From: Paenibacillus ehimensis NBRC 15659
GTDB taxonomy: Bacteria > Bacillota > Bacilli > Paenibacillales > NBRC-103111
Direction of reading: 5' to 3'
Length of the DNA stretch: 64,000 nucleotides
NCBI RefSeq assembly: GCF_004000785.1
Contig: NZ_BILX01000019.1
Span: 39,396-103,395 of the forward strand
The translations under genes and the position numbers were made by a program. Position 1 is the first letter of the stretch. The number at the start of each line of letters is the position of its first letter. Under the pieces are notes generated by a model, which did not search any database, was not told the DNA's origin, and saw only the letters and a program-made list of their open reading frames with translations. Positions 43,125-53,045 of the stretch are shown one piece after another.

Positions 43125-45236
43125 TCAGTTTGGCACTCCGCCCGTTCCGTCATTATAGGCCTGAATTTCATCGAAGTATAGCGTCCCGCTGTTCCCGGCC
43201 GTTCCCTCCTTCTTGTTGACATAGATCCCGAAGGAGCGAATGTCCTTGAGATTCTCTTTGCTCATCACTTTCCCCGCATTAGATGTATCCCATGGAGCCG
43301 GCGCGAACTGGCTAAACGGAATCTCCACCACACCGGCCGTCTCTGCTGCCAGAGATGGATAGGCTTCAAACGAGATGCCGCTCGCATTCACCTGGATGAC
43401 AAGCTTTTGGTTGCTGCCATCCGGCGCAAGCCAGAGCTTCAGCTTGTTCGCCTCCGACCAATCTGCATTATTCATGTTTTTGATCTGACCGGTGTACCCT
43501 TGTCCGCTTAAGTTATAATCGAACCTCAGGCCGTATTTGCCCCCGTTCTTGTGCTCCGGATCCAGTGTGATTGTATTGAGATCTCCTGCCGGGCTGTATG
43601 CCGCGTCAAGCAGCTCCTTGCTGCCTTTGTACGTATCGAACGTGTCGACAACCAGCGGATCGGTATTGCCCTGCACATCGCCGACGAACACCTGAATCGT
43701 CTGCGACAAGACGGTCCCATTCTTCCCGTAGGACTTCACGGTCATTGTCGTGCCCGACTCTTCGAGTGCCGCGCTCGGAGACCAGTCCGCCGTATAATAA
43801 AAGCCTTCTGCGTCCAGTATCATCGGATACTCGGCTGGATCGTTGCCGATTCGGTATGTCATTTTCTTAACCTTCTGGTTGACCGCCCGGGCACGGAGCA
43901 CCGTTGGCGAGGACATCGGCACCGTTTGGTTCCCTGTTGGAGTGACGATGTGCATGAACGGCTGCTCCCTGGCGGCCAGCACCTTCCTGCTGTAAGGCTT
44001 GCCCGCCCGTACTACATCGCTGAATGACGTGTAGGAGTCGGTATAGTATTTCACGAAATCCGGCAGCAGTTCATGGTCTCCGAGTCCGTTCGGCGCATTC
44101 CGGTAGGGAACGAAAATCGAGTCCGTGTTAAAGTTAGCCCAAGTCTGCATATAAGCCATACGCTTCGCATCCTGATCGGACTTTAGCGCCCCGATCAGCT
44201 TCGTGTAGAACTGCAGGTCCTTTGCTCCCGTCTGCTTTACACCGGAATAGCCGAACTCGGTAAACGCCGCGATCTTTCCTTTTCTGTCCGCGAGTCTTGA
44301 GATCAGCTTGGCATCGTTCACGACCGTATCGAACCACCCGGCGCTCGTGCCGTCATAATAAGTATCGAAGCCGAGAATATCGACATAATCGTCACCCGGG
44401 TACGTCTCAAGGAATGCGGCTTCCGTGCCGTTAAACGGGCTGCCCGGCGAGAAGGCGTAGAGGAAGTTATGGACACCCTTCTTGTCGCGCAAATATTCCA
44501 CAGTATAACGGTAGATCTGGATATACTGCTCCTTCGTGCGGTATGGGGCCCCCCACCAAAACCAGCCCCCGTTCTGCTCGTGGAACGGACGGAAGATGAC
44601 CGGGATCGCTCTGCCGCTCTCGTCCTTCAGATGATTCGCAAAGTCCGCTATCATATCCAGGAACCGGTTGAAATCCGAATTCTTGTCTCCGCCCGGGAGG
44701 ATGTGTGAGAGCACATTGCCCTTCGTATCGTAGAAGCTGCCGCCGGTGACGAAGTTCGGCATATGAGAGCTTAACGTCAGCACGCCTCCTTCCTTGTAAG
44801 CTAACTTCATCACGGCAATCAGTTTGTCGCGGTTCTGCCCCATCGGCGCTCCTCCGGCGCCAGGCTTCTCATGGCCTTCGAGGCTAAGCGTGTCCCAGCC
44901 GAACAGTCCCGGCAGATCGCCTACAGCGTTCAGTACGTCAGACTGCGTGCCGTCCTTCGCCGTAATCGAGAGGCCCTCCGTCGTCGCATGCTGTTGCCCA
45001 AACAGAATCTCCTTGCCGCGGATATCCTTCAGGTAGGCAAACAGCGACCGCGTCTCCGCCGTTGCATGCTTGTCAACCAGGTTCTCGACCCGGACATTCG
45101 CCATATACGAGGACTTTCCTGCCCCCGGACCCCAGGTAATTGAATCAGCATTCCCTGCGGCCATCACCGGAGTAACCAGAGCAGCGAACAGCGAAACCGC
45201 GACCATGCCGCTCATCCACTTGATTTTTTTCCTCAT
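43125..45236 (-). CDS. secreted GH26 endo-beta-1,4-mannanase with C-terminal mannan-binding module
   Basis: 703 residues from the ATG at 45236 with AGGTGA 5 nt upstream; a GTG at 45245 is an alternative. Signal peptide ends near VMAA (~27). GH26 barrel with FRPFHEQNGGWFWWG (acid/base Glu220) and FTEFGYSG (nucleophile Glu327). An Ig-like stretch follows (~430-510), then a beta-sandwich resembling CBM27 (VDTFDTYKGSKELLDAAYS ... GTLYFDEIQAYN). Cuts mannan and galactomannan outside the cell, feeding the importers and the GH2/GH36 enzymes. Single-gene unit; a cre-like site overlaps its promoter region. Confidence 0.9.
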   Translation of the reverse strand: MRKKIKWMSGMVAVSLFAALVTPVMAAGNADSITWGPGAGKSSYMANVRVENLVDKHATAETRSLFAYLKDIRGKEILFGQQHATTEGLSITAKDGTQSDVLNAVGDLPGLFGWDTLSLEGHEKPGAGGAPMGQNRDKLIAVMKLAYKEGGVLTLSSHMPNFVTGGSFYDTKGNVLSHILPGGDKNSDFNRFLDMIADFANHLKDESGRAIPVIFRPFHEQNGGWFWWGAPYRTKEQYIQIYRYTVEYLRDKKGVHNFLYAFSPGSPFNGTEAAFLETYPGDDYVDILGFDTYYDGTSAGWFDTVVNDAKLISRLADRKGKIAAFTEFGYSGVKQTGAKDLQFYTKLIGALKSDQDAKRMAYMQTWANFNTDSIFVPYRNAPNGLGDHELLPDFVKYYTDSYTSFSDVVRAGKPYSRKVLAAREQPFMHIVTPTGNQTVPMSSPTVLRARAVNQKVKKMTYRIGNDPAEYPMILDAEGFYYTADWSPSAALEESGTTMTVKSYGKNGTVLSQTIQVFVGDVQGNTDPLVVDTFDTYKGSKELLDAAYSPAGDLNTITLDPEHKNGGKYGLRFDYNLSGQGYTGQIKNMNNADWSEANKLKLWLAPDGSNQKLVIQVNASGISFEAYPSLAAETAGVVEIPFSQFAPAPWDTSNAGKVMSKENLKDIRSFGIYVNKKEGTAGNSGTLYFDEIQAYNDGTGGVPN

Positions 45237-45280
45237 TCCATTCACCTGTCCTCTTCGTGAATTTGTTTAAAGCATTGGTG

Positions 45281-45297
45281 AAGCGTTTTCAAAAATG
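45281..45297 (-). promoter_or_regulatory. cre-like site at the GH26 promoter
   Basis: Minus strand TTTTGAAAACGCTTCAC: TGAAAACGCTTCAC matches 11 of 14 cre positions and overlaps TTGAAA, a possible -35. It lies ~50 nt upstream of the start, a position suited to repression by CcpA. Confidence 0.4.
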
Positions 45298-45529
45298 ATT
45301 ATACGGCTAGCATCACCTCCATACAGTTCACAGGTAGACGCTGCTTTATCAAGAATTCAGCGAGCAAGGTTTACTGCCGCATCCGATACGGCCCATATCG
45401 GTTTCCTCTCAGAAGCCGACATGAGCCTGCCAGATGCCATTACGCGAGACCCGCAGGCGGAACCTTAACCGAACTCAGGCTTTATGTAAAATATTCCCGC
45501 CCATGGTGAACTCTGAACTCCTCCGTTTG

Positions 45530-47686
45530 TCAAGCCTGCTTTTGCTTCAACCGGAACCAGGTGCTGGTGAAATCGCCGTGCAGGTGAGGAACCGTCAGAC
45601 CGAAATTCATAAGACTGTCGCCGGTCAAGATCAACTCCGAATCCATCATCGCATACTGATAATCGGGATGAAGCCCCTTCAAGCGAAGTCGCTTATGGGA
45701 AGCATTCGGCTCGGCCAGCACGCGGAAGTAGAAGACCAAGGCCTCCGTTTGATCTTCAGAAACGAACATCCACGCCGTTTCATTTCCCTGAAAAGGATCC
45801 TTCAGCCTGTACAAATCGCCTTGCTGTACCAGCGACCGAATTTCCTTATAGAGGTTAACCTGCTGCTTGACCGTCTCCTTCTCGTCGTCCGTAAAACGGG
45901 TCAAATCGAGCTCATAACCGAAATTGCCGGACATGGCAACGTCTCCGCGGGTTGTAAGAGGCGTAATCCTTCCTACCTGATGGTTCGGTACCGCCGAAAT
46001 ATGCGCTCCAATGGTGCTGATGGGATATACGATACTCGTGCCGTATTGGATCTTCAGCCGTTCGATCGCATCCGTATTATCGCTGGTCCACGTCTGAGGC
46101 ATATAGTAGAGCATCCCCGGGTCGAACCGTCCTCCGCCGCTGGAGCAGCTCTCGAATAAGATGTGAGGGAAGCGCCCTGTCAGCCGCTCAAGCAGCTCAT
46201 ACAGCCCCAGCATATACCGATGCGCAATTTCCGGCTGGCGTTCCGCCGGATAGTCCACCGATCCGATCTCCGTCATATTGCGGTTCATATCCCACTTCAC
46301 ATAAGAGACCGGTACGGTCGAGAAAATCTCCGACAACGCTTCGAAGAGATAGTCCCGAACCTCTTGTCTGGACAAATCAAGCACCAGCTGTGTTCGCGCT
46401 TCCGTACGGCGCCGGCCTTCGACATGCAAACACCAATCGGGATTGCGCCGGTACAAATCGCTGTCGGGGGATACCATCTCCGGCTCTACCCATAGACCGA
46501 ATTGAAGTCCCAGCCGGTTGACACGCTCTGCCAAATCGGTCAAGCCGTTCGGGAGCTTGTTTCGATCGACAACCCAATCCCCGAGCGACGTCGTATCGTC
46601 GTTGCGTTTGCCGAACCAGCCATCGTCCAGTACGAACAGCTCGATTCCGAGCTCCGCTCCCGCTTTGGCGATGGATTCGATCTTTTCCGCATTGAAATTG
46701 AAATAGGTCGCTTCCCAATTGTTGACCAAGATGGGCCGTTCCCGGTCCCGGTGTACACCTCGGACAAGCCGCGTTCGATAGAGACGGTGAAGGCTACGCG
46801 ACATGCCTCCGATTCCTTCTCCCGAGTAAACCATGACGGCCTCCGGCGTCTCAAAGCTATCGCCCGGGTCCAGTTTCCAAGAGAAATCGAAAGCATTTAA
46901 TCCGATGGAAAAACGGGTAGAACCGTACTGGTCGACTTCGGCCTCCGCGGAATAATTCCCCGAATAGACCAGGCTCAGTCCGTAAACCTCGCCGTGCTCC
47001 TCATCCGCATTCGGCCGGACAAGCGCCATAAACGGATTCAGCTGATGGCTGCTTGCCCCTCTTCGGCTTTCAATGCGCGTCGTGCCGGGCCCGATTCTTC
47101 TTCGCTGAATATGGCATTCTCTCGTCCAGGCTCCGGCCAAATAAAGCGCCTCATAATCGGAATCAAAAAGATCCACGCTGGCGCTTAACGCACGAAGGAT
47201 ACGAACCGTCCCTTTCCCGTCGTGAACGAAGCGGACAGAGCGGGTGATGGCGTTATGATCGCGGAAAACGGAATAAAGAAGTATAACAGCCAAACCCGAA
47301 TAGGGATCCTTCAGCACCAGCTCCAAGGTTTGCGCTTCCTCGTCCGATTCGGTGTAGACGGCGGGAAGGCCTTGAAGCCGCGGCTTGCCGTTCAAGATCC
47401 GGTGCGATTGGTAGACAAGCTCGGTTATGCGGCTTCCATCCTCCAGCTGCACTTGATAAGCCGGATGCCGAAAATCGCCGGATCCGTACTGCGGGTACTC
47501 TTGGGGGAGCCTATCGATCCAAGCCTGCTTAGGATAATCAAGGAATCTGCTCAGACTCGAATCATGGGTAAGCTTGCGTCCCCAATATAGATGTACCGGA
47601 TACCCATTTACGATCTGGAATATATAGCTGGTATCCACTGCTTGCAAATGAAATAATTGTTCCTCTTCGACATAATGAATCGTCAT
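45530..47686 (-). CDS. GH36 alpha-galactosidase
   Basis: 718 residues from the ATG at 47686, 9 nt after AAGGAG; an in-frame TTG at 47695 abuts the site. No signal peptide. GH36 markers are FVLDDGWFGKRNDD, SYVKWDMNRNM with nucleophile Asp466, CSSGGGRFDPGMLYY, and WTSDNTD with acid/base Asp536. Removes alpha-1,6-galactose side chains from imported galactomannan oligosaccharides. Third enzyme-or-transport class in the operon 54002-45530, 47 nt after the beta-mannosidase stop. Cytoplasmic, about the usual family size (~720-730). Confidence 0.9.
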   Translation of the reverse strand: MTIHYVEEEQLFHLQAVDTSYIFQIVNGYPVHLYWGRKLTHDSSLSRFLDYPKQAWIDRLPQEYPQYGSGDFRHPAYQVQLEDGSRITELVYQSHRILNGKPRLQGLPAVYTESDEEAQTLELVLKDPYSGLAVILLYSVFRDHNAITRSVRFVHDGKGTVRILRALSASVDLFDSDYEALYLAGAWTRECHIQRRRIGPGTTRIESRRGASSHQLNPFMALVRPNADEEHGEVYGLSLVYSGNYSAEAEVDQYGSTRFSIGLNAFDFSWKLDPGDSFETPEAVMVYSGEGIGGMSRSLHRLYRTRLVRGVHRDRERPILVNNWEATYFNFNAEKIESIAKAGAELGIELFVLDDGWFGKRNDDTTSLGDWVVDRNKLPNGLTDLAERVNRLGLQFGLWVEPEMVSPDSDLYRRNPDWCLHVEGRRRTEARTQLVLDLSRQEVRDYLFEALSEIFSTVPVSYVKWDMNRNMTEIGSVDYPAERQPEIAHRYMLGLYELLERLTGRFPHILFESCSSGGGRFDPGMLYYMPQTWTSDNTDAIERLKIQYGTSIVYPISTIGAHISAVPNHQVGRITPLTTRGDVAMSGNFGYELDLTRFTDDEKETVKQQVNLYKEIRSLVQQGDLYRLKDPFQGNETAWMFVSEDQTEALVFYFRVLAEPNASHKRLRLKGLHPDYQYAMMDSELILTGDSLMNFGLTVPHLHGDFTSTWFRLKQKQA

Positions 47687-47733
47687 ATGAATCAACTCCT
47701 TGTTTTCATTACCGGATTACCTTCCATAGCAGG

Positions 47734-50262
47734 TCAACAGCTAATAAAATCCGACATGGAACGGATCTCCAGCTTGGCAGGACCCGACTGCGCCTCACCG
47801 CGGGGATAAAATGTAACCTTACGAGGCACGCCGGGAATCAAGTCGAAGAAATTATCCGAAAAGCGTCCTTCCGTTTCGGTAGAAATCCAGACCTGCCGCG
47901 CCAGCACGTCCGTCTCAAGCCACAATTCCGGCTCGGGGCCACCCGACAGCTCCTGCACACGAATCCGGGGCTTCGCCAGGGTAAGCTCCTTATCTTTTAC
48001 AAAATAATGCTCCTTCCGATCCAAGACCAAGCCCTCAGTCTTCAACTCCGCCAGTAAAACGACTTGGGTCGGATCCGCATCTGCCAACCATTCCGTTTTT
48101 GCAACGGAAAAGACCACGCTGCCGGTATTTGCAGTCACCGAAACCGGTAAAGATGCGGTCTTGAGTTCGGACCCGCCGAAGGTCAGCAGTTTAACCGTCA
48201 GATCACCGAACAGATCCGCCAGGCGGTCGGAAATCACGTATACCTCGATGTTCCCGGCTCCATTATCGTACAGGCTGAGACTAATGTCCTTGAAGCTGCG
48301 CTTGACATGATACTGCATCGCTTTCCACCGGCCGTAATAATCCATCCCGGCCCACGACGCGACAGGCCAGCAATCATTCATCTGCCAGTATAAGCTGCCC
48401 ATACAGAACGGCTTCTTCCGGCGGTGCGCCTCAATGGCGGTTCTTATGGCTTCCGCCTGAAGGATTTGACTCATGTACAAGAACGATGGGAAATCTTTCG
48501 GCTGCTTCATATAGAGATCCATATATTCTTGAATGAGCTGATTGCCGCGGTTATTTTTCTGGTGCGCCAGCATCACGGGAGATTCCAGCATCAGGTCCTC
48601 TTCTTCCGCGTAGGTCCGAACGGACTTGTATTCCGGGAACGACTGGAACCCATATTCGCTGACAAATCGGCTTACTTTTACGTTATAATTCTCAAATGGC
48701 TCAACCGCATGCCAGACGCCCCAATAATGGGTATCTCCGCGAGTCGACGTCGGATAGGCATGTTGTTCGATGTTCCCTGTTAACGCGCAAAGCGGAGAGG
48801 AAGGCCAATACGCCGCGCCGGGAGCGAAAGCCTCGACCGCTTCGGGCAAAATGCGATGAAACACAGCCTCGTAATCCGCCCATAGCTGCTTGCGCTGCTG
48901 CTCCGTGTAATCCTTTTTCCAGCCCCAACCGCCGTTCTCGTCATAATGCGCCCATGCGGAATCGATTTCATTATTGCCGCACCATAAGGCAATACACGGA
49001 TGGTTCCGCAGGCGACGAATGTTATATTCGGCTTCCGCCTGCACGTTGTGCAAGAAGGCTTCATCGCCCGGGTACATGCTGCAGGCGAACATAAAATCCT
49101 GCCACACCAACAGGCCGTATTCATCGCACAGGTCGTAAAACGCCTCTTCTTCGTAAATCCCCCCGCCCCACACCCGGAGCATGTTCATGTTGGAATCCAC
49201 CGCAGAAACAATTTCATGCTTATAACGCTCATAGGTAACCTCGGTAACGAAGCTATCGTTTGGAATATGATTCGCACCCTTTGCAAATACCGGAACGCCA
49301 TTCAATTCGATATAAAAGGTCGATCCCTTCTCATCCGGTTCCGTTACGAGCCTCACCTGACGAAGTCCGGTTTGAACCGATTTAACCGCTTGGATGACGT
49401 CTCCTTCGATGAGCTCTACCTGAAAGGTATACCGTTCAGGCTCCCCCAGACCCCGGCACCACCACAGCTTCGGCTGATCGATCTGCAGGTCAACCTCCAC
49501 CGTGTTGACGCCGGCGGAAACCATCACTTCCCGCTCCCAGGTTTGCGTATCCGAGGAGATCCTCACCACGCGAACTCCCGGCATTGCCGCTTCAAGCTCC
49601 ACATGCGCCTTAAGCCGGGCTTCCGCCTGGGTTACCTTTACCTGCTCCATAAACACGTCAAGAATCCGGTTCCCTTGCCAGCCGACAAGACGAACTTCAC
49701 GCCATATCCCGCTGGTGACAAAGCGCGGTCCCCAGTCCCATCCATAATGGAACGGCGCCTTTCGGGCAAATACGCTAACTTTGCTTTCGCCTAATTCCCC
49801 GACATCCGATTGATCGTTCGTTGCAGGCAGCGCATAGCCCAATCGTTTCAGCTTCGGCAAATCCTCACCGACCGGCGAACGGAAGCATACCCGAATCACA
49901 TTCCCTCTTTCCTTGAGCAGCGATTTCACTTCCGCCTTCCATTCCCGGAACATATTGTCCGCCGACAGCACCAGCCGGTCATTCACCCATACATCGGCAT
50001 AAGTATCCAACCCCGCAAATACAAGCTCCACCCGCTCGGCAGACCTCAGCTCCTCCGGAAAATCGAACGTTGTCCGATACTCCCAATCCTGTTTATCGAT
50101 CCACTGAAGCTTGCTTTCGTTCATCCCGTAAAAAGGATGGTCGATCTTTCCGTTTTTCAGCAGATCCATATGGACACATCCTGGGACTTGTGCAGGCATC
50201 CAGTCCTCGGCTCTGCTGTTTTTGAAACTCCATTGGCTTAAGATGAAGCTAACTTCACTCAT
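47734..50262 (-). CDS. GH2 beta-mannosidase
   Basis: 842 residues from the ATG at 50262 with GGAGGG 5-6 nt upstream; the longer reading to 50289 has no site. GH2 order: sugar-binding jelly roll, Ig-like domain, barrel. The beta-mannosidase-type motifs are APFHYGWDWGPRF, RVWGGGIYE, WCGNNEIDSAW with acid/base Glu432, and FVSEYGFQS with nucleophile Glu536. Removes terminal beta-mannose from manno-oligosaccharides inside the cell. It follows the binding-protein gene by 108 nt that contain a stable hairpin and precedes GH36. Confidence 0.92.
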   Translation of the reverse strand: MSEVSFILSQWSFKNSRAEDWMPAQVPGCVHMDLLKNGKIDHPFYGMNESKLQWIDKQDWEYRTTFDFPEELRSAERVELVFAGLDTYADVWVNDRLVLSADNMFREWKAEVKSLLKERGNVIRVCFRSPVGEDLPKLKRLGYALPATNDQSDVGELGESKVSVFARKAPFHYGWDWGPRFVTSGIWREVRLVGWQGNRILDVFMEQVKVTQAEARLKAHVELEAAMPGVRVVRISSDTQTWEREVMVSAGVNTVEVDLQIDQPKLWWCRGLGEPERYTFQVELIEGDVIQAVKSVQTGLRQVRLVTEPDEKGSTFYIELNGVPVFAKGANHIPNDSFVTEVTYERYKHEIVSAVDSNMNMLRVWGGGIYEEEAFYDLCDEYGLLVWQDFMFACSMYPGDEAFLHNVQAEAEYNIRRLRNHPCIALWCGNNEIDSAWAHYDENGGWGWKKDYTEQQRKQLWADYEAVFHRILPEAVEAFAPGAAYWPSSPLCALTGNIEQHAYPTSTRGDTHYWGVWHAVEPFENYNVKVSRFVSEYGFQSFPEYKSVRTYAEEEDLMLESPVMLAHQKNNRGNQLIQEYMDLYMKQPKDFPSFLYMSQILQAEAIRTAIEAHRRKKPFCMGSLYWQMNDCWPVASWAGMDYYGRWKAMQYHVKRSFKDISLSLYDNGAGNIEVYVISDRLADLFGDLTVKLLTFGGSELKTASLPVSVTANTGSVVFSVAKTEWLADADPTQVVLLAELKTEGLVLDRKEHYFVKDKELTLAKPRIRVQELSGGPEPELWLETDVLARQVWISTETEGRFSDNFFDLIPGVPRKVTFYPRGEAQSGPAKLEIRSMSDFISC

Positions 50263-50316
50263 CTGACCCTCCGTATGTGTAATCCGCATTGGATAAATGT
50301 AAAGTGGTTAGGAAGA

Positions 50317-50354
50317 GAGCTTTCACTACGTCGATTTGACACCCGTGAAAGCTC
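50317..50354. promoter_or_regulatory. hairpin between binding-protein and beta-mannosidase genes
   Basis: GAGCTTTCAC, 18-nt loop, GTGAAAGCTC. No T-tract, so it probably stabilises the abundant upstream binding-protein mRNA or attenuates read-through. Confidence 0.55.
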
Positions 50355-50370
50355 CTTGAATGCTCGGAGA

Positions 50371-52047
50371 TTAGGAGTTCCAGAGCTTGATGCGTTCTTT
50401 CAACAATTCTTCAAATTGCGCTTCCAGCTTTTTCACACCCGCCCGCTCAAGCTCGCTTTGGAACGAATCCCATACTTCGTCGAACTTCTCCGGCTTGGCC
50501 AAAATCGCCTCGGGCACTCGCTTTCTCATGAGCTCCAGACATTTTTGCAAAATGATCGCGCCATCCGTGTCCTGCGGAATATTGATTTGATAGGCGGCGC
50601 CGTACGGCTTAACCGGGAAATCGGAAACCTTCGGATAAAGATCCATCCACATCTTCGCGTTATATTTGGACAACACTTCCTTCTCGATATCCGAGTATTT
50701 CTCAATGATCTGCTCCGGGCTGTCGACTTTATACGTTTGGCCGGACGGGTCCTTGACGCCGAAGCCGTATTCCGGGAACGGATAGCCGTATACGCCGATG
50801 CCTGTTTTCTTGCCGTATTGCGGGTCCTTCACCCGCTTCTCCATCTCTTCCTTAGAGATGACGCGCTTGCCGTTTTCGATTGTGTAATGCACGCCTTCAA
50901 TGCCCCAGTTATTTAAAATTTGCGCTTCATCGGAAGCAAGCCAGTCCAGAAATTTGATCGCCCGGACCGGATCCTTGCAATCCTTCGAGATCCCGATTCC
51001 CCAGCCTGCGGAATAACCTGTACTTTGGAAGTTTTTGTTCTTGTATTTCTCATTGAGCGTAATCGGATACATGCCATAAGTAAGCTCCGGCTTGCCGGCC
51101 TGCAATAAGGACTGCTCCGCCTCTCTGTACTGCCACTTCGAGTCGATGATCGCAAGCACGCGCCCGGACGAAATTTTCGCCTTGTACTGGTCATACTTTT
51201 GAACAAAGCTTTCCGGATCCAACAGGCCGACGTCATTCATGTGGTTAAGCCACCTGAAATACTCCTTTTCTTCAGGCCGGGTAATGTGCAGCACCGGCTT
51301 CATCGTCTTCTCGTCAATGTACCATTCGCCGTCATCCGATCCGCCGGTCGCGAATAAAGCAGGATTCGTAACCGACTGGGCGATCCGCCAATCGTCCGCG
51401 AGCAGCGACAAGCCGATGGTTGGCTTTCCGTCAATGGTCGGATGCTTTTCCTTGAATGTCTTGATGGCGTTTTCATAATCCTGCAACGTTTTCAATTGCG
51501 GAAAGCCCAGTTCTTTCACAACCTGATGCTGCAGCTGGAAGCCGTCCTTCGGTTCCCACTGCACTTCGTTCACGCCGAAGGAGCCGAGAAAGTAAATGGA
51601 CGGATCCTTGGTGCTCCATTTCAGCCGCTTTAAATAATCGCCGTACAGCTTCTTCAGATTTGGACCGTGCTCTTCAATCAACGGAGCCAAATCGATAAAG
51701 CCGCCTGCATCGACAATGAGATTCGAATCGTTTTTCGCAAAGATAAGGTCGGGATATTCGCCGCTTGCCGCCATAAGCGCAATCTTCTGCTTGGGATCGC
51801 CAACCGGATAGTCGATTTTTAGCGTTACACCGGTAAGCTCGGTAATCTTTTTGCCTACCGGGCTCTGCATATTCTCGTAGTTCGTGTTTGGATCGACGGC
51901 GAACATGGTGAAGGTAATCGGCGACTTGTCGTCCTTCGCGCCGCCCGTTCCCGCGTTCTTTGTGCTTGTGCCGGAATCGCTGCTGCAGCCGGCTAACGCT
52001 AAGGCCGCTGCCAAGGTTACTGCAGCCGTTTTTCTAATTTTCCCCAT
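50371..52047 (-). CDS. sugar ABC transporter substrate-binding lipoprotein (LplA/YtcQ type)
   Basis: 558 residues from the ATG at 52047 with AAGGAGG 8 nt upstream. Signal ends LALAGC with lipidated Cys21, followed by a Ser/Thr/Gly linker. The long family (~550) pairs with YteP/LplB- and YtcP-type permeases, both encoded just upstream. Captures oligosaccharides at the cell surface; the beta-mannosidase and alpha-galactosidase downstream point to galactomannan fragments. Recognisable parts: PITFTMFAVDPNTNYENMQSP, SGEYPDLIFAKND, WGIGISKDCKDPVRAIKFLDWL. Confidence 0.9.
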   Translation of the reverse strand: MGKIRKTAAVTLAAALALAGCSSDSGTSTKNAGTGGAKDDKSPITFTMFAVDPNTNYENMQSPVGKKITELTGVTLKIDYPVGDPKQKIALMAASGEYPDLIFAKNDSNLIVDAGGFIDLAPLIEEHGPNLKKLYGDYLKRLKWSTKDPSIYFLGSFGVNEVQWEPKDGFQLQHQVVKELGFPQLKTLQDYENAIKTFKEKHPTIDGKPTIGLSLLADDWRIAQSVTNPALFATGGSDDGEWYIDEKTMKPVLHITRPEEKEYFRWLNHMNDVGLLDPESFVQKYDQYKAKISSGRVLAIIDSKWQYREAEQSLLQAGKPELTYGMYPITLNEKYKNKNFQSTGYSAGWGIGISKDCKDPVRAIKFLDWLASDEAQILNNWGIEGVHYTIENGKRVISKEEMEKRVKDPQYGKKTGIGVYGYPFPEYGFGVKDPSGQTYKVDSPEQIIEKYSDIEKEVLSKYNAKMWMDLYPKVSDFPVKPYGAAYQINIPQDTDGAIILQKCLELMRKRVPEAILAKPEKFDEVWDSFQSELERAGVKKLEAQFEELLKERIKLWNS

Positions 52048-52130
52048 GGGAATGCCTCCTTGTTCCAAATCCAGGATATAAGCAGGCCGAAAATCCGCGC
52101 ATACCGGATGGTTCGACCCTGCTGCGTGCC

Positions 52131-53033
52131 TTAAGCCTTAACGGCGCCCAAGGTCAAGCCCTTCACAAAATACTTTTGCAAAAACGGATAAACGAGCAAA
52201 ATCGGCAGAGTAGCGACCATCGTAATGGAAGCCCGAATCGATTCAGGGGTAACCTGAGCCGCGAGGGACGGATTGCCGCTTCGGGCAACGCTCGCATTGC
52301 TTGAGCCTGCGGTCGTGTTCGCCAAAATTTTCATCAGCTCATACTGCAGCGTAGATAAATGCTCCGAGGTACTGTTATACAGAAACGTATCGAACCAGGA
52401 ATTCCATTGGCCTACCGCAATGAACAGCGCGATCGTCGCCAGTACCGGCTTGCAGAGCGGCAATACGATTTTGAAGAAAATCGTCAAATCGTTTGCGCCG
52501 TCGAGCTTGGCGGATTCTTGCAGGCTGATCGGCAGTCCTTCCATAAACGATCGTATGACGAAAATGTTCCATGCATTGACGAGCCCCGGTAAAATGTAGA
52601 CCCAGAACGTGTTCATCAGGTGCAGGTCTCTCATCAGCATGTAGGTTGGAATCAATCCGCCGGAAAAATACAGCGTAAGCACGAAGATCAACGATACTTG
52701 CTTCCGGGCGACAAAGTCTTTGCGGCTTAGCACATAGGCAACCATCGCCGAGCTGAGTACGCCGAGCGCTGTCCCGATGACCGTCCGCAGCACGGAATTC
52801 TGGAAGGCGACCAGCAAATTGTTATAGGTATAGATCTGTTTGTAGTTTTCCCACGTAAAGACCCGGGGCCACAAATAAATCCCGCCACGGACCGTATCCA
52901 TCGCTTCGTTAAAGGAAATGGCCAAGATATTCAGAAACGGATAAATCGTGACGATCCCGACGAATATCATGAACAAGTACAAAAATAAATCAAAGACATA
53001 GTCGCTTACTTTCGTTCCTATTTTCGCATTCAC
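52131..53033 (-). CDS. sugar ABC transporter permease, YtcP/MalG type
   Basis: 300 residues with six membrane helices. EAA loop LQESAKLDGANDLTIFFKIVLPLC; C-terminus QKYFVKGLTLGAVKA is typical of the YtcP group. Channel half with the protein encoded 12 nt upstream. Needs an external MsmX-type ATPase. Confidence 0.92.
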   Translation of the reverse strand: MNAKIGTKVSDYVFDLFLYLFMIFVGIVTIYPFLNILAISFNEAMDTVRGGIYLWPRVFTWENYKQIYTYNNLLVAFQNSVLRTVIGTALGVLSSAMVAYVLSRKDFVARKQVSLIFVLTLYFSGGLIPTYMLMRDLHLMNTFWVYILPGLVNAWNIFVIRSFMEGLPISLQESAKLDGANDLTIFFKIVLPLCKPVLATIALFIAVGQWNSWFDTFLYNSTSEHLSTLQYELMKILANTTAGSSNASVARSGNPSLAAQVTPESIRASITMVATLPILLVYPFLQKYFVKGLTLGAVKA

Positions 53034-53045
53034 TTTGATCGCCTC

